Source of the DNA: Neoconidiobolus thromboides FSU 785
Lineage: Eukaryota; Entomophthoromycota; Entomophthoromycetes; Entomophthorales; Neoconidiobolaceae
Length of the DNA: 34,099 nucleotides
Direction: 5' to 3'
NCBI GenBank assembly: GCA_025603075.1
Contig: MU626463.1
Location: 1-34,099, forward strand
This document shows, one piece after another, positions 20,526 to 30,378 of this stretch (its first letter is position 1; each line of letters starts with the position of its first letter). The position numbers were made by a program, and so were the translations under genes. A model generated the notes under the pieces. That model did no database searches, was not told the origin of the DNA, and worked only from the letters and a program-made list of their open reading frames with translations.

Positions 20526-22032
20526 ATGCCTCTGAAATTTCAGTATCTTTCTGAAACTCCACTCGGGTATATCCTTGAATTGATAGACCTCATGTAGTTA
20601 CTAGAGCTTTGTTTTTTAAATAAACATATCTTTAAGATTACGAATAATGTTATCAAGCACAATTTGGCTTTTTATGAATATATACCATGTGAGTTTGATG
20701 GATTTAATCACAAATATGAAATCGTAGATGTAGCTTAAGGACAATCCGATTATCAAAAAAAGTCTATTAAAGAGAGTGGATTGTTGATGAACCATTTAAA
20801 TGTGATGAAAAAAAGGTAAAATATATATAATATTCCCCAAACGTGATATCTATAAATTAAGTACAAGGGCCTGGGTTTTCAGCTTTCATCAACAATGAGA
20901 ATAATAAAGACGATGATATTAACGGCAGTCATAGCTAAACTAATGATCCTTTGAATATTGGTAATAGTAATTCTGGGAGTTCAACATTTCTTCTGCTATT
21001 TCTCTTTTTATTGCTGAAATTATCCCAAACATCTTTCCAACTATCTGAATAGTCAATATATTCTCGTTCATAATCCCAATGCTCAAGGAAAATAGTTATA
21101 AAAATAGTTTATTATGGCACCCCGTTTATAATCTTTGCTAAATATTTAAAGCAAGTTGAATCATTTGAACTTATTGATGATCAAAATTAATATATTGGAC
21201 ATGCTATGGAATTTTTGAATCCAAGCAAACTGGAATGCCTGAAATTTTATACCGGAAGATCTTTGTATGTTTATGGGTTATATACTCTCAAATCAAATTT
21301 TTATAAATCGCGAATTTTAAATTTAGAAGCATGGAAGTGTATTTCATATTAGAGCTATAATGATCCTATAAACCCTCCCACCATAAATTGTCCGCCCAAT
21401 TTAGAGTTTAAAATCAAAGGTCGTCATGATGGCTTTAATTTTTATTGCCTTAGAGATATAAGACAATTAAACAGCTTAAAACTAATAAATAATAATATTC
21501 ATTTATTAAAAATTTGCGGAAAATACAATATCAAAGTATTTGAGAATAGTAATATAGCTATATTTGGGTATTTTAACTCAGATATATTAGTCAGCAATGA
21601 ACTGTTAAATTTAACAACGTTAAAAGAAGCGCATTTTTATTGCTTGTCATTTGATTCATTATAGTTAATTTTTGTATTATCAACCATTTAAGTTTATGTT
21701 AGAATTATTAATTTTAACTTTTGAAATTTGGAATTTCTTACTTTATAAACACAGTTTATATAAAGCCAATTTGTACGACGAAAAACATGACTGGATAAAG
21801 TGTAAATTTATTAGACAGCTTGAAATCAGAAGTCTCGATATTCCACTTATAGATTCTTTTGTTTTTTATTCTTTTCTCATAATCTCCAATTATTAAAGGC
21901 TAGGTATTTTAAGTTAACAACTATTGAAGAAATAGTTGACTACAGACTTACTACATCTCTATTGTTTATTGCTACTTATACTGAGGCGAATGATGCTCGT
22001 GATGAAATTGAGAATATCCCTATGCTAGGTTG
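20526..22032 (+). pseudogene. decayed F-box/leucine-rich-repeat-like gene, copy 1
   Basis: From ATG 20526 one frame reads MPLKFQYLSETPLGYILELI, an F-box-like start. It continues through LLELCFLNKH and YEYIPCEFDGFNHKYEIVDV to about 20820 but is interrupted by TAG at 20595 and a TAA. LRR-like coding resumes (SFIIPMLKENSYKNSLLWH at about 21060) and from 21206 reads EFLNPSKLECLKFYTG, PPNLEFKIKGRHDGFNFYCL and NLTTLKEAHFYCLSFDSL with further stops. The frame shifts near 21690 and again near 21890, and the sequence ends TTSLLFIATYTEANDARDEI...IPMLG at 22032. The end matches the decayed gene at 25550-26402. Intact members would be expected to select substrates for SCF ubiquitin ligases; this copy cannot make a full protein. 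Confidence 0.65.
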
Positions 22033-23254
22033 ATGAAGTTGAAGTAAGTTGTGTTTTGGTATTTTTCTAAGCCTGAAATTGAATTAAAAATATTGCTATG
22101 CCAATTTGTTTTACTTATAATGAATATATATGTTCTATTTAAACTTTGCTTATGTTTTAGCTTTAACTTTATAACTATAAAGAATAATTGATAAACTGTG
22201 TTATATTAGTTGATCACTTCTGCTTTAAAACGTATACTTGATTTTGAAAAATATAAAGAACTACTTGAGTTGTAAGTAAAGAAGTTTCATCAGGTAGGTG
22301 TGTATTTAAAATGAACATCCAACATTATAGTAAATTATTATTTCTATGTACCTTGAGAGTCCGAAGCACCAACTGGTTTATTCCTCAAGATAAAAGGAAG
22401 TGTGTAAAATAAAGATACCAGTTAAAGAAAAAATTTAAACTCAGACTCAAACTGAGTGTTTGTTTGGCTTCAGCATGCTTTGGTCTTAGAAGCTTTTACT
22501 TGATAACCTTTACTTCTGTCATATTTTATAAGCTAGTTGTAATAAAGGAAATTGATGGGAAAGCAAAGATGAGATTAATTTTGCTATTAATTAAAAGTTT
22601 AATATAGTAAAAGTACATTGTTCATATACTAGCTTTTATATCAAATGTTAAAAAAGGCAGGAAGAAAGTATCGGAAGCATCGGCTGATTGTTTATATAAA
22701 GACTAAATGTGTGAAAATATAACTTTTAAATCTTTAAATTTAACTTGTATTCATTACAATGCTATGCTATAATGTTTATATATATTGATAAACTACCTAA
22801 TGCTCACAACTTCGTTTTTTATAAAATAACCAAATTTAAATTTTCAAGCTACTTAAAAAGTGGAATACACAATAAAATATAAAACGTAAAACAAAGTAGC
22901 TAAAATTATTTATGTCATTTTTTATTTTTTTATAATAGTAGTTTATTATTATGCTTAATAAAATATAAATAGGGGGGTATCTAAATTGAGTTCCATTTTT
23001 TTATCCATTTTTTGAAATTTTATGCTTCAAAAACTGCTTAAAATTTTGCAAAAACAAGCTCTTTAAAAACCAAAGGTACTCCTCAACACAGTTTTAAATT
23101 ATTTTATTATAATTTGTATTGTAAGTTAGTAGAATTTTTATTAAATTTAGCAGAAATTCCCAGATTAGTAAGGCTTTTACTAATATAACCTACATATTGA
23201 TATTAATTAAAATTGTACCATGTAAATAAATATACATTTCTATAAAAACTTCAT
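22033..23254. other. gap without a recognisable gene
   Basis: AT-rich, stops in all frames, no match to the other repeats in the window. A G-tract (AGGGGGG) sits at 22971. Nothing else supportable. Confidence 0.5.
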
Positions 23255-23562
23255 TGATAAATATTTATTATTGACTGCTTTATAACCAACATTGTAGATT
23301 TCCTACTATATAAACAAATTATTTTAATATTAGAATTATATTATTGATATATTACTAAGTTAATAAATAGCTCAATATGAGAGAATGGTTGGTCTTAAAG
23401 CTATAATTAACTATCTTTATGTAATACAAGGGATATAGTAATAATTTTTACTTATTGTTATAACTATTTGCTCTTTAACAATTTGTTAAATTAGCTGATA
23501 ATAACTTAAGCAATATTGATATTCAATAATTTATTTTGATCATTTAATAAATTATCTGCTTA

Positions 23563-24060
23563 TTAAATATTGGAACTTTTAAATTTCCTATTATTTTTAT
23601 GATAAGCTGGGACTAATCTTTCGATTTTTCTATTTTCTATAGACTCTATAACTTTAATTAGAATCATACCACTTTTCTTTGATCTATCAGATACTGGATA
23701 ATAATATAGCTTACTATTATTTTTGAAATATCCCTTTGTCAGCTCCATAATTGATTATAGCACAATAACCATTTAAGTTGTTATGTTCTCAGGTTCGGAG
23801 ACAATCAATCCCACGTTCTTAGTTTGATTTTGTATGGGAATTTCTAGCTTCATCCCAAAGAATATTGTTTTCTCATTTTGATATTTGTACTTGCCAGAGT
23901 ATAAAAAAGATTTTAGAGTATAGTAATTCGAGGCTTTTTAACTGAATTATTCCTTGATATCTCATACACTTAATAAAGCCACTAAGTTTTCTCAATAGTG
24001 TCTTATGTAGGTTTTACATTACTATTGTCTATTCTATTTGTCTTACATAGTCCATAGCCT
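23563..24060 (-). pseudogene. decayed protein-coding remnant inside repeat copy B (possible transposase)
   Basis: On the minus strand protein-like sequence runs with stops and frame changes: a stretch with KSFLYSGKYKYQNEKTIFFG and KNVGLIVSEPENI, then in another frame LNGYCAIINYGADKGIF, then an uninterrupted 61-codon part (23748-23563) with KLYYYPVSDRSKKSGMILIK. The order GxxxG-like stretch, then PVxDRSKKS with spaced hydrophobics, recalls the catalytic region of ISXO2/Merlin-type DDE transposases, but this is a by-eye resemblance. Copy A keeps the first part and has lost the second. The element is dead in both places. Confidence 0.35.
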
Positions 24061-24068
24061 ACTATATG

Positions 24069-24166
24069 GGAGTGTTTTTTTTTACTTCATTATTTTTTCC
24101 ATTTTTTAAGCACTATTTAAGCGGAAAATTTATTAGTAAAATTCTTGAACACAAAAATACATCCAC
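24069..24166 (+). mobile_element. small inverted-repeat element, copy 3, nested in repeat copy B
   Basis: 98 bp, starting GGAGTGTTTTTTTTT and ending AAAAATACATCCAC, flanked by perfect ATATG duplications (24064-24068 and 24167-24171). Repeat copy A at 1015-1030 reads CCTACT-ATATG-TTATTC, one copy of ATATG and no element, so it is the unoccupied site. This proves insertion with a 5 bp duplication after the larger repeat had multiplied. Confidence 0.92.
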
Positions 24167-24336
24167 ATATGCTATTCTTCATAATTCAAGTCTATTTTAA
24201 TCACACAAACTAAGATCTTTCGACTTAAATTATAGTCAACTAGTCAATAGCTGTTTTTGACTCCAATCACTAAGTGCCAGATCCCATACTTGTTGGTTTT
24301 TATTCCCTGTTTCTTTTGAAGCACTAACTTTATATG

Positions 24337-24431
24337 GTAATATATTTTTTGTTTAATAATTTATTAACAATCTTTCCACTCGAATAGCTCTTAAAAAACG
24401 GATAAAATGATGAAACTAAAAAAACATTCTC
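24337..24431 (-). mobile_element. small inverted-repeat element, copy 4
   Basis: Reverse orientation, diverged. The core TTATTAACAATCTTTCCACTCGAATAGCTCTT-like stretch (read in parts at 24357-24390) and the end GAAACTAAAAAAACATTCTC match the family; the left end is eroded. Flanks ATATG and ATACA are only partly alike. It lies just outside the right end of repeat copy B. Confidence 0.65.
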
Positions 24432-24737
24432 ATACATTGCTTGATTAAGCCTATTATTTCTGATAGTAAACTTTAATATAAAAAAAATTGTTTTATTATA
24501 AAATCTTATAAAATCTGGTTTATTATAAATAGTTATTAAAATTGATGTAAATAAATCACAATGTATATATAATGTACTTTTCCTTATTATATTGAACTTT
24601 TTATTAAAATAAAAATAAAATGTGAGCTTTTATAACCAAATTTTAAAATAAATTTTTCAAAAAATAAAGTCAGATAATTGTATATTTATATATTAAATAT
24701 CTATTAAATATTTAACAAAAATAATATAAAGCATATG

Positions 24738-24830
24738 GGGGTGTTTTTTTTACTTCATTACTTTTTATGTCTTTTAAGCGCTATTTGAGCAGAAATATTG
24801 CTAGTAAAATTCTTAAGAAATACCTAATAT
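24738..24830 (+). mobile_element. small inverted-repeat element, copy 5 (right end eroded)
   Basis: It starts GGGGTGTTTTTTTTACTTCATTA after ATATG (24733-24737) and keeps GCGCTATTTGAGCAGAAA and GCTAGTAAAATTCTTAA. The right terminus no longer matches ACATCCCC, so the end is approximate and the target duplication is lost. Confidence 0.7.
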
Positions 24831-25549
24831 TAATATTATATAAGAGACTATTTTTTTATTTAAGAAATTGAACTTTAATGCAAGTTATTCTAATTGGTTG
24901 AAAAAATCAAATTAATAAAAAGTTATTTATAGTAACTAAGTTGTTAAAAATTAAAAATTAAAAATTAATAATACGATACTTTTTTATAAATAGCGTTCTA
25001 AAGGATTTGCTTTTATAAAAAGACAAGCTATAAGGTTTATATATTTTTTTTTTAATAAATTCATCTTTAAATATTTCATGTTACACTTTTTTTCTGCTAC
25101 TGTAAATCTATACGAAAAACAAGTGAATTTTTTAATTTGATATTATTCTAGTTTAAATTTAACATATTAGTATTAAAATTTTATAAATTAAAAAACAGTA
25201 ACAAGATCAGATTTACTTGTGTTTAGTTCAAATTGGAAAAGCTTTTTGAAGTGGATAATATTTAATTAATAATTGCAGTTTATTAATGTAATAATAAAAT
25301 AATACTAAATAATATTATTCTATGTCAGATTTTAAAAATACTTTTATTTTGTTTAATAATTATTTTTTTTTATATATTATAAGGTATATAGGATTAAAGC
25401 AGTTTACTATCATATTGAAGTATATTTAATTTAGATGGAAATTTAATTGTATTTGAATATTTTTAATTTAAGGGTAACTGATTTTTAAATTAGGACTTTT
25501 AACTATAGTAATTATTAAGATTGGCTAGTACTATTTCTATTTAGGTTAT
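24831..25549. other. intergenic, no gene seen
   Basis: Extremely AT-rich, with a short direct repeat (AAAATTAAAAATTAAAAATT at about 24947-24966). No coding or RNA feature can be supported. Confidence 0.5.
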
Positions 25550-26402
25550 TTTAGCCAACCATAATGAAAAGGACTTAATTCTAAAAAAGCTAATTTTACA
25601 GCCAAAAAACTAGCCAATCGAATATGATTTCGAATTCCTGGATGTTTAACTTAGAATCATGTATCAACCTGTCTTTCACACCAAAACCAATATCCAAAAA
25701 CATACTAATACGGAATCCAATATTTCTGTTAAAGGTTTAATTCCAGACGATTCTATTGCCACCTTCGCTTGATATAAATTTAGAAATTAAAGAAAGATTT
25801 AAATTTAGGGTTGAGTATCTTGGAAATCTGAAGCAATTTCAAGTATAAGATTAATATATTATCTTGGTCTTTTTGTTTCAATGATAGTGGTTATGATGAT
25901 ATGAAATTATTTGAAAATGGCAATATTATTAGATTAAACTATTTCAACTCATAATATTTATCAGTTGACTATGTTTTTTTTAATTTATCGACATTAGAAA
26001 AGTTATTTTAGTTGCCTATCATTCGATTTAGTACGTTCAGCTCATTCTTTCTCAAACGTTCAAGTTCATTTTAACCTTTGGCTTTTTAATATGAATGTTG
26101 AGATATTCGATAAATATAAGTCAGATAAGAACAAACTTCATCTTAGAAAATATAATCCAATAAAATGTAAAACGGCTAATCATCTTAAGGCCAATGAACT
26201 TCATGTTACTCTCGAAGATTTCCTTTGTTTCCTTTCCTTTCTCAAGAATATTGAGATATTGATTATTAAGGATTCTAAAATTATCAATATTAAAGGAAGT
26301 CGTGATTATAAACTTACTACTATATTATTACTTATTACAAATTATGTTGATATGGACAATACTACTTGTGAAAAAATTAAAAGTATTCCAATGCCAAGGT
26401 GA
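25550..26402 (+). pseudogene. decayed F-box/LRR-like gene, copy 2 (5' truncated)
   Basis: Protein-like fragments in changing frames: LANHNEKDLILKKLILQPKN-stop, YDFEFLDV-stop, then PPSLDINLEIKERFKFRVEY, comparable to PPNLEFKIKGRHDGFNFY of copy 1, then KLFENGNIIRLNYFN and NLSTLEK. The last part is an intact 103-codon frame (26091-26402) ending RDYKLTTILLLITNYVDMDN...IPMPR, the counterpart of DYRLTTSLLFIATYTEANDA...IPMLG in copy 1. No F-box-like start is visible, and several stops and frameshifts precede the last frame. The final 103 codons could still be expressed as a fragment, but I treat the locus as a pseudogene. Confidence 0.6.
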
Positions 26403-26887
26403 TTAAAATTATAAAACTTATCTTTCTCATTTTTAATGCCTGTAACCAAACTAAAAATAATATTATATTAAATTAATTTTATTTAGTAATTCTGTTCTGC
26501 TATTATCAACTTTGTTTTAGAATTTGACTTTTTCAATAGCATTAAATGCTTGAAGCTATCCGAGGTTTTTAACTATAAAAAGTTCCGTTAAATTAAACTA
26601 GACTAAGACTTGATTTAGAGTTTAGAATCTATCTTAAATAATGATACCTCATCCTTCCTTTTCTAAAAGGAATTTCCATATTTTCTTTCACAGCATCTTG
26701 ATCATTGACATGCGTTTATTTTCCTATTATTCGAAATAAAAACAAGGTTTGTCTTGAATTTAAAAATAAATAGCAATCATCATATTATCTGGTCCTTCTT
26801 TTATTATATAAATGTAAAACTAGTAGAAGCTAATCTATAAGTAAAAATCATTGAAATAAACTATCAAGATGCAACTTGATCAAAATT
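26403..26887. other. intergenic, no gene seen
   Basis: AT-rich, stops in all frames. It lies between the 3' end of the F-box-like pseudogene and the 3' end of the FAM192A-like gene, so polyadenylation signals are expected but cannot be assigned. Confidence 0.45.
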
Positions 26888-27737
26888 TTATTCCTCTTCA
26901 GGATCGCTCGAGTAATTGCATAATTCCATAAAAGGGGAATGGGTTTTCTTATTAGTATCATCCATTATAGCTTCCATTTTATTCTCTTTAGTCATATCGT
27001 TCTCCTTATCCTTATTTGTATCTACTTTTGTATTTGTATCATCAGTATTGTTATTATCTTTAGGTTCAATTTTGGTTTTAATTAATTTTGAAAATAATGG
27101 ATTAGTTTTCTTTTTGCTACTATTCGTATTGATATTTTGTTTATCTGCTGGATTTTTTTTAATGACAAAAGTAGCTGGCACTTCTTTTTTTATATCAAGT
27201 TTTGGTATTTTAGTGACATTATTATTAGCTACCAATCTAAAAGAACTTAATTCAAAAATTTGATAAAACCAATCTTACTTACTCTTTGAACTTTAAAACT
27301 TCTTCTTTTTCTTTTGTTTCTAGTTCTAGCTTGATCCTCTTTTCTTTTTCTATTAACTCAATTAAATACTCAGATTCATCTTCATCCAATCGATGAATCC
27401 TATTTCCTATGGAAAAATTAATTTTATTTTATTCTATGCTGTTCTTTTGTTTAGCTTACCAAGTTTATTAGCTTCTTCAATAGCTTCTTCTTTTTTAGCT
27501 CTCTGCTCTTTTAATCTTTCAAATAGAGTACGTGGATCATAATTCGATTCTTTAGTATCTAAATGTAATCTGATTAATAAAATTAATTTAAATGAACTAT
27601 TTTTTTAAAAATAGTTAAAAATATTGAATAAATAAATAAAGTTAGTTACTTGAAATGCCGCTTTCTTCTCTTCTTTTTTTGATCTCTTCTAATGTATTCT
27701 CTGATACAAAACTCCTTGATTGATTTTTATTCTCCAT
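26888..27737 (-). CDS. NIP30/FAM192A-domain protein (PSME3-interacting-protein-like)
   Basis: Predicted exons are 27737-27650, 27558-27460, 27406-27283 and 27236-26888, giving 219 residues with consistent phases. The N-terminal NIP30 domain is clear: RSFVSENTLEEIKKRREE (about 8-25), then YDPRTLFERLKEQRAKKEEA (about 37-56), then IHRLDEDESEYL and a Lys/Glu-rich helix. The middle is Lys/Asn-rich and low in complexity. The protein ends in an acidic CNYSSDPEEE tail. In animals the family member PIP30 is nuclear and binds the proteasome activator PA28-gamma, a binding helped by CK2 phosphorylation of an acidic C-terminal part. The function in fungi is not established, so only the domain assignment is claimed. 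A branch-like CTAAC follows the first donor. The second exon start uses the acceptor TTACATTTAG at 27568-27559, chosen for phase. Confidence 0.8.
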
Positions 27738-27899
27738 TGAATCTTATTATTATTTTTACAAATTAAAGAAATTGAGATACAAAAAATTCAAGTAGATTAT
27801 TTATCCTTTTGCAGCTTTTTTGCTTTTATTATAAGAAAAGATCAAAATCAGAAATTCTAAATATAGTAAATTATGCGAAAATAATATTTATTATTGCTA

Positions 27900-29024
27900 T
27901 TACATTTGTTTAATTCTAATAGCGGTAGTTTCCTCAACTTCAGATAAAGTAAAACGTGTGTCATTACTATCAATAACGGTAAAAGAAGAAGTAGTGGTAA
28001 TAGAAGTTAAAGGAGCGGTAGAGGAGCGCTTAAGGTCGGAGCCTAATTTTAAACTAGATAGCCACCGAGCTCCATTTATAGCTGGCTTATTATCACTGCT
28101 ATTACCAGTAACTTGAAATATGCTACCATTCGACTTTCTTAATTCATATTCATATAAGATATGTGGAATAGCAGGATCAAACATAAAACAAATAAAGTTT
28201 AACCAACCAGCTGAAGAACTTAATACATCAGCAAAACAATCTGAGGCTACAGTTCCTACGTAATTCTCATCGATATATAACTCAGAAATAACAACAAATG
28301 GAAACTGAGTTATTAATGGGATAATGGCGTAACTCATTAATCTTCTAGCTAATAAATCCATATGATTATTTAGGTTGACACTATTACTTTGTACATTACT
28401 ATTATTGTAAACTATCTTTTTGGCTCTTAAAGTTAAGTATGTTTTTATAAAAATATAAGCACAATAGCAGCAACAAAGGGTAACCGGGATAACAAATACC
28501 GAGTGAAAGTAAATAAATCCCCATGGTGCTATTTTATAAGCTTTTAAACCATAGCAGTTGTTAGTTAGGTATGAATATATAATTGAAGGCACGTAAAATA
28601 CAAGGCAAATAGCAAGTGTACCCAAAGCGTAAATCCAATGATTTGCAATCCTTAATACTTTCTTTTTCAAAAACACGGTTTGTAAATTATAAGCCAGACA
28701 TGTGGTTAAAAAGACAAACCATACATTAACGATATGCTGAGTATGAGTCGCAAGAATACAAAAGTCCATGTTTTCTTCAAGTACTTCTCTTATATCCTCT
28801 GGAGCATCTCTATCAATAAGCTTTTGCGTTTGTGCTAAGACTAAGGTACTATATATGATATCTGAAATAGCTATCCAAATATATATCTTATAACTTAGTC
28901 TATCCGCAGCTTTGAATTTTAGTAGGCGTGTTACTAATATAAAAAGAAGTAATGCAATTGCCCCAATAATCGAGATAATATTATTATATTTTGTTACTAC
29001 TCTTGCAATTTGAAAAGGAAGCAT
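27900..29024 (-). CDS. seven-transmembrane receptor, expanded fungal family (receptor 2)
   Basis: Intronless, 374 residues, the duplicate of the receptor at 17958-19079. The first 300 positions align without a gap at 65% identity. Blocks kept unchanged include LLKFKAA, LTTCLAYNLQTVFL, SYAIIPLITQFPF and SAGWLNFICFMFDPAIP. The tails share TAIR-x-KQM at the very end. Cys89 and Cys157 are conserved. Differences gather in the first outer loop (about 67-100) and the outer ends of helices 5-7, the ligand-facing parts of a GPCR, and in the mid tail. It has the same seven-helix topology, and ligand and coupling are unknown. The stop lies 163 bp downstream (in gene sense) of nothing but spacer before the FAM192A-like start at 27737; both genes are on the minus strand. 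Confidence 0.85.
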   Translation of the reverse strand: MLPFQIARVVTKYNNIISIIGAIALLLFILVTRLLKFKAADRLSYKIYIWIAISDIIYSTLVLAQTQKLIDRDAPEDIREVLEENMDFCILATHTQHIVNVWFVFLTTCLAYNLQTVFLKKKVLRIANHWIYALGTLAICLVFYVPSIIYSYLTNNCYGLKAYKIAPWGFIYFHSVFVIPVTLCCCYCAYIFIKTYLTLRAKKIVYNNSNVQSNSVNLNNHMDLLARRLMSYAIIPLITQFPFVVISELYIDENYVGTVASDCFADVLSSSAGWLNFICFMFDPAIPHILYEYELRKSNGSIFQVTGNSSDNKPAINGARWLSSLKLGSDLKRSSTAPLTSITTTSSFTVIDSNDTRFTLSEVEETTAIRIKQM

Positions 29025-29705
29025 TATTATATTTATTAATTTTTTATACTTTTTTGACTCATTTGCTTTTTACTTATATATGTTTTTGTTAATAATTAAC
29101 ACCTCTTTAATTTTCATTCCCATTTTGAAGGGATTAATAGATAGGGTAAAAACATTAAGATACGATACATATAAAAGTGATCCTAAAAGAACTAAATAAA
29201 ATATACTATTTCCATGTATAAAAAATAGTACTATGGTTCTATACATTTGTTATCCTTTGACTTTAGGAGTATCACATTGCACTAACATAATAACATTGCT
29301 AGTATTATTATGCATCATTAAAGTGATCCTAATACATCATCCAATCCATCCTACTTTTTATTTTTATTTTAAAAAAATAAACTCAGCTACATCTTACTAT
29401 ATTAAGCTTTATATTGTTTCCTTTTTGGATGGAAGTATATGCCAATCGATTTTCTTACATCTCATTCCACTATAGCCAACTTATTGTTTAAAGGCCGCTA
29501 TCTTTCTCTACACAGTATAGTTATAATATAAGTTCCTATTCTAAAATTATATTCCACACCAATTTGCTTTCTATCATCAATAACTATCAATATAAAAACG
29601 GAAGAACGAAAATTTTCACTTAAAATTTGCTAACATTGTTTCCAAATAAATGCGCTTTTTCAAAAAAAAGGATTTTAAAAAATGATGTAGAAATAGGAGA
29701 TAATC
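29025..29705 (-). repeat. 5' flank of receptor 2, duplicated with receptor 1
   Basis: Counterpart of 19080-19740. Similarity fades beyond about 29705, marking the outer border of the duplicated segment in gene sense. An 80-codon plus-strand ORF at 29233-29475 lies inside this conserved flank, but the matching region at receptor 1 does not keep it open, so it is not taken as a gene. Confidence 0.7.
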
Positions 29706-30378
29706 AAATAACCCTTGTTTTATATGCTCTAAAGCTTCCCCTTTTAATATACCATACTGTTTAATAATAGTTTTGAGAGTTTAAGGAATACTAAAATTAC
29801 AAATGTATAGCATAAAGCCGAAAATTTGAGCTTAGCTCCATCCCATGATAAGAATATCAATTAAATACCATATCAATTGTCTTCGAATATCAACAATACC
29901 ATTAATATATTCAAAGACTAGTATCTTTATTCTATCCTATTCTTACCATATAAAACTATTATTGGATAGATCTTAGATCTTATAAGCAATTAAATTAGTT
30001 AAATAGAATTTAATATTTTAGTCTCAAAGTAACTAATTAAAATAATCTTTCTAAAATAGCAACTCAAACAAAGCTGTTCAACCCTTTAAATACCAAATTT
30101 CTTTTTAAAAAATGTCTAGAGTGAAATTTATTTTATAAAAATAACCAATTGGACAAAAAAATTAGATAATTGTACTAACCCTGACAATTATTTTCTCCCA
30201 AATTATACTTTGACTTGAAATTCAAATAGTAAACAAATCTATATGGTCTACAAAGGGTTAAGGCGAGTTTAAATTAAATTAGCCAATCAATAAAAACTAC
30301 GAGTAGTATTGATAATTTTAAATATTTAATATAAATTTTATCTTTTTTTAAATATTATAATTATTAGTAATTGAAAAA
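29706..30378. other. intergenic, upstream of the OST48 gene
   Basis: No gene or shared repeat seen. The region separates the divergently arranged receptor 2 and the OST48/Wbp1 gene and should contain the promoter of the latter. No specific site can be named. Confidence 0.45.

Larger units (their letters stand above)
23255..24290. repeat. dispersed ~1 kb repeat, copy B, with a nested small element
   Basis: Same orientation as copy A at 1-1140. Block 23750-24060 is nearly identical to 705-1020. The match breaks at the small element 24069-24166 and resumes exactly after it with TATTCTTCATAATTCAAGTC, as in copy A at 1027. Copy A therefore shows the empty site. The right end of the match is near 24290, after the CAATCACTAAGTGCCAGAT block. 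Confidence 0.85.

Noticed and set aside
26916-27263. 115-codon plus-strand ORF rich in Leu/Phe/Ser
   Set aside because: Antisense shadow of the Lys/Asn-rich last exon of the FAM192A-like gene.
29233-29475. 80-codon plus-strand ORF upstream of receptor 2
   Set aside because: It lies in the duplicated receptor flank, and the matching flank of receptor 1 does not preserve the frame.
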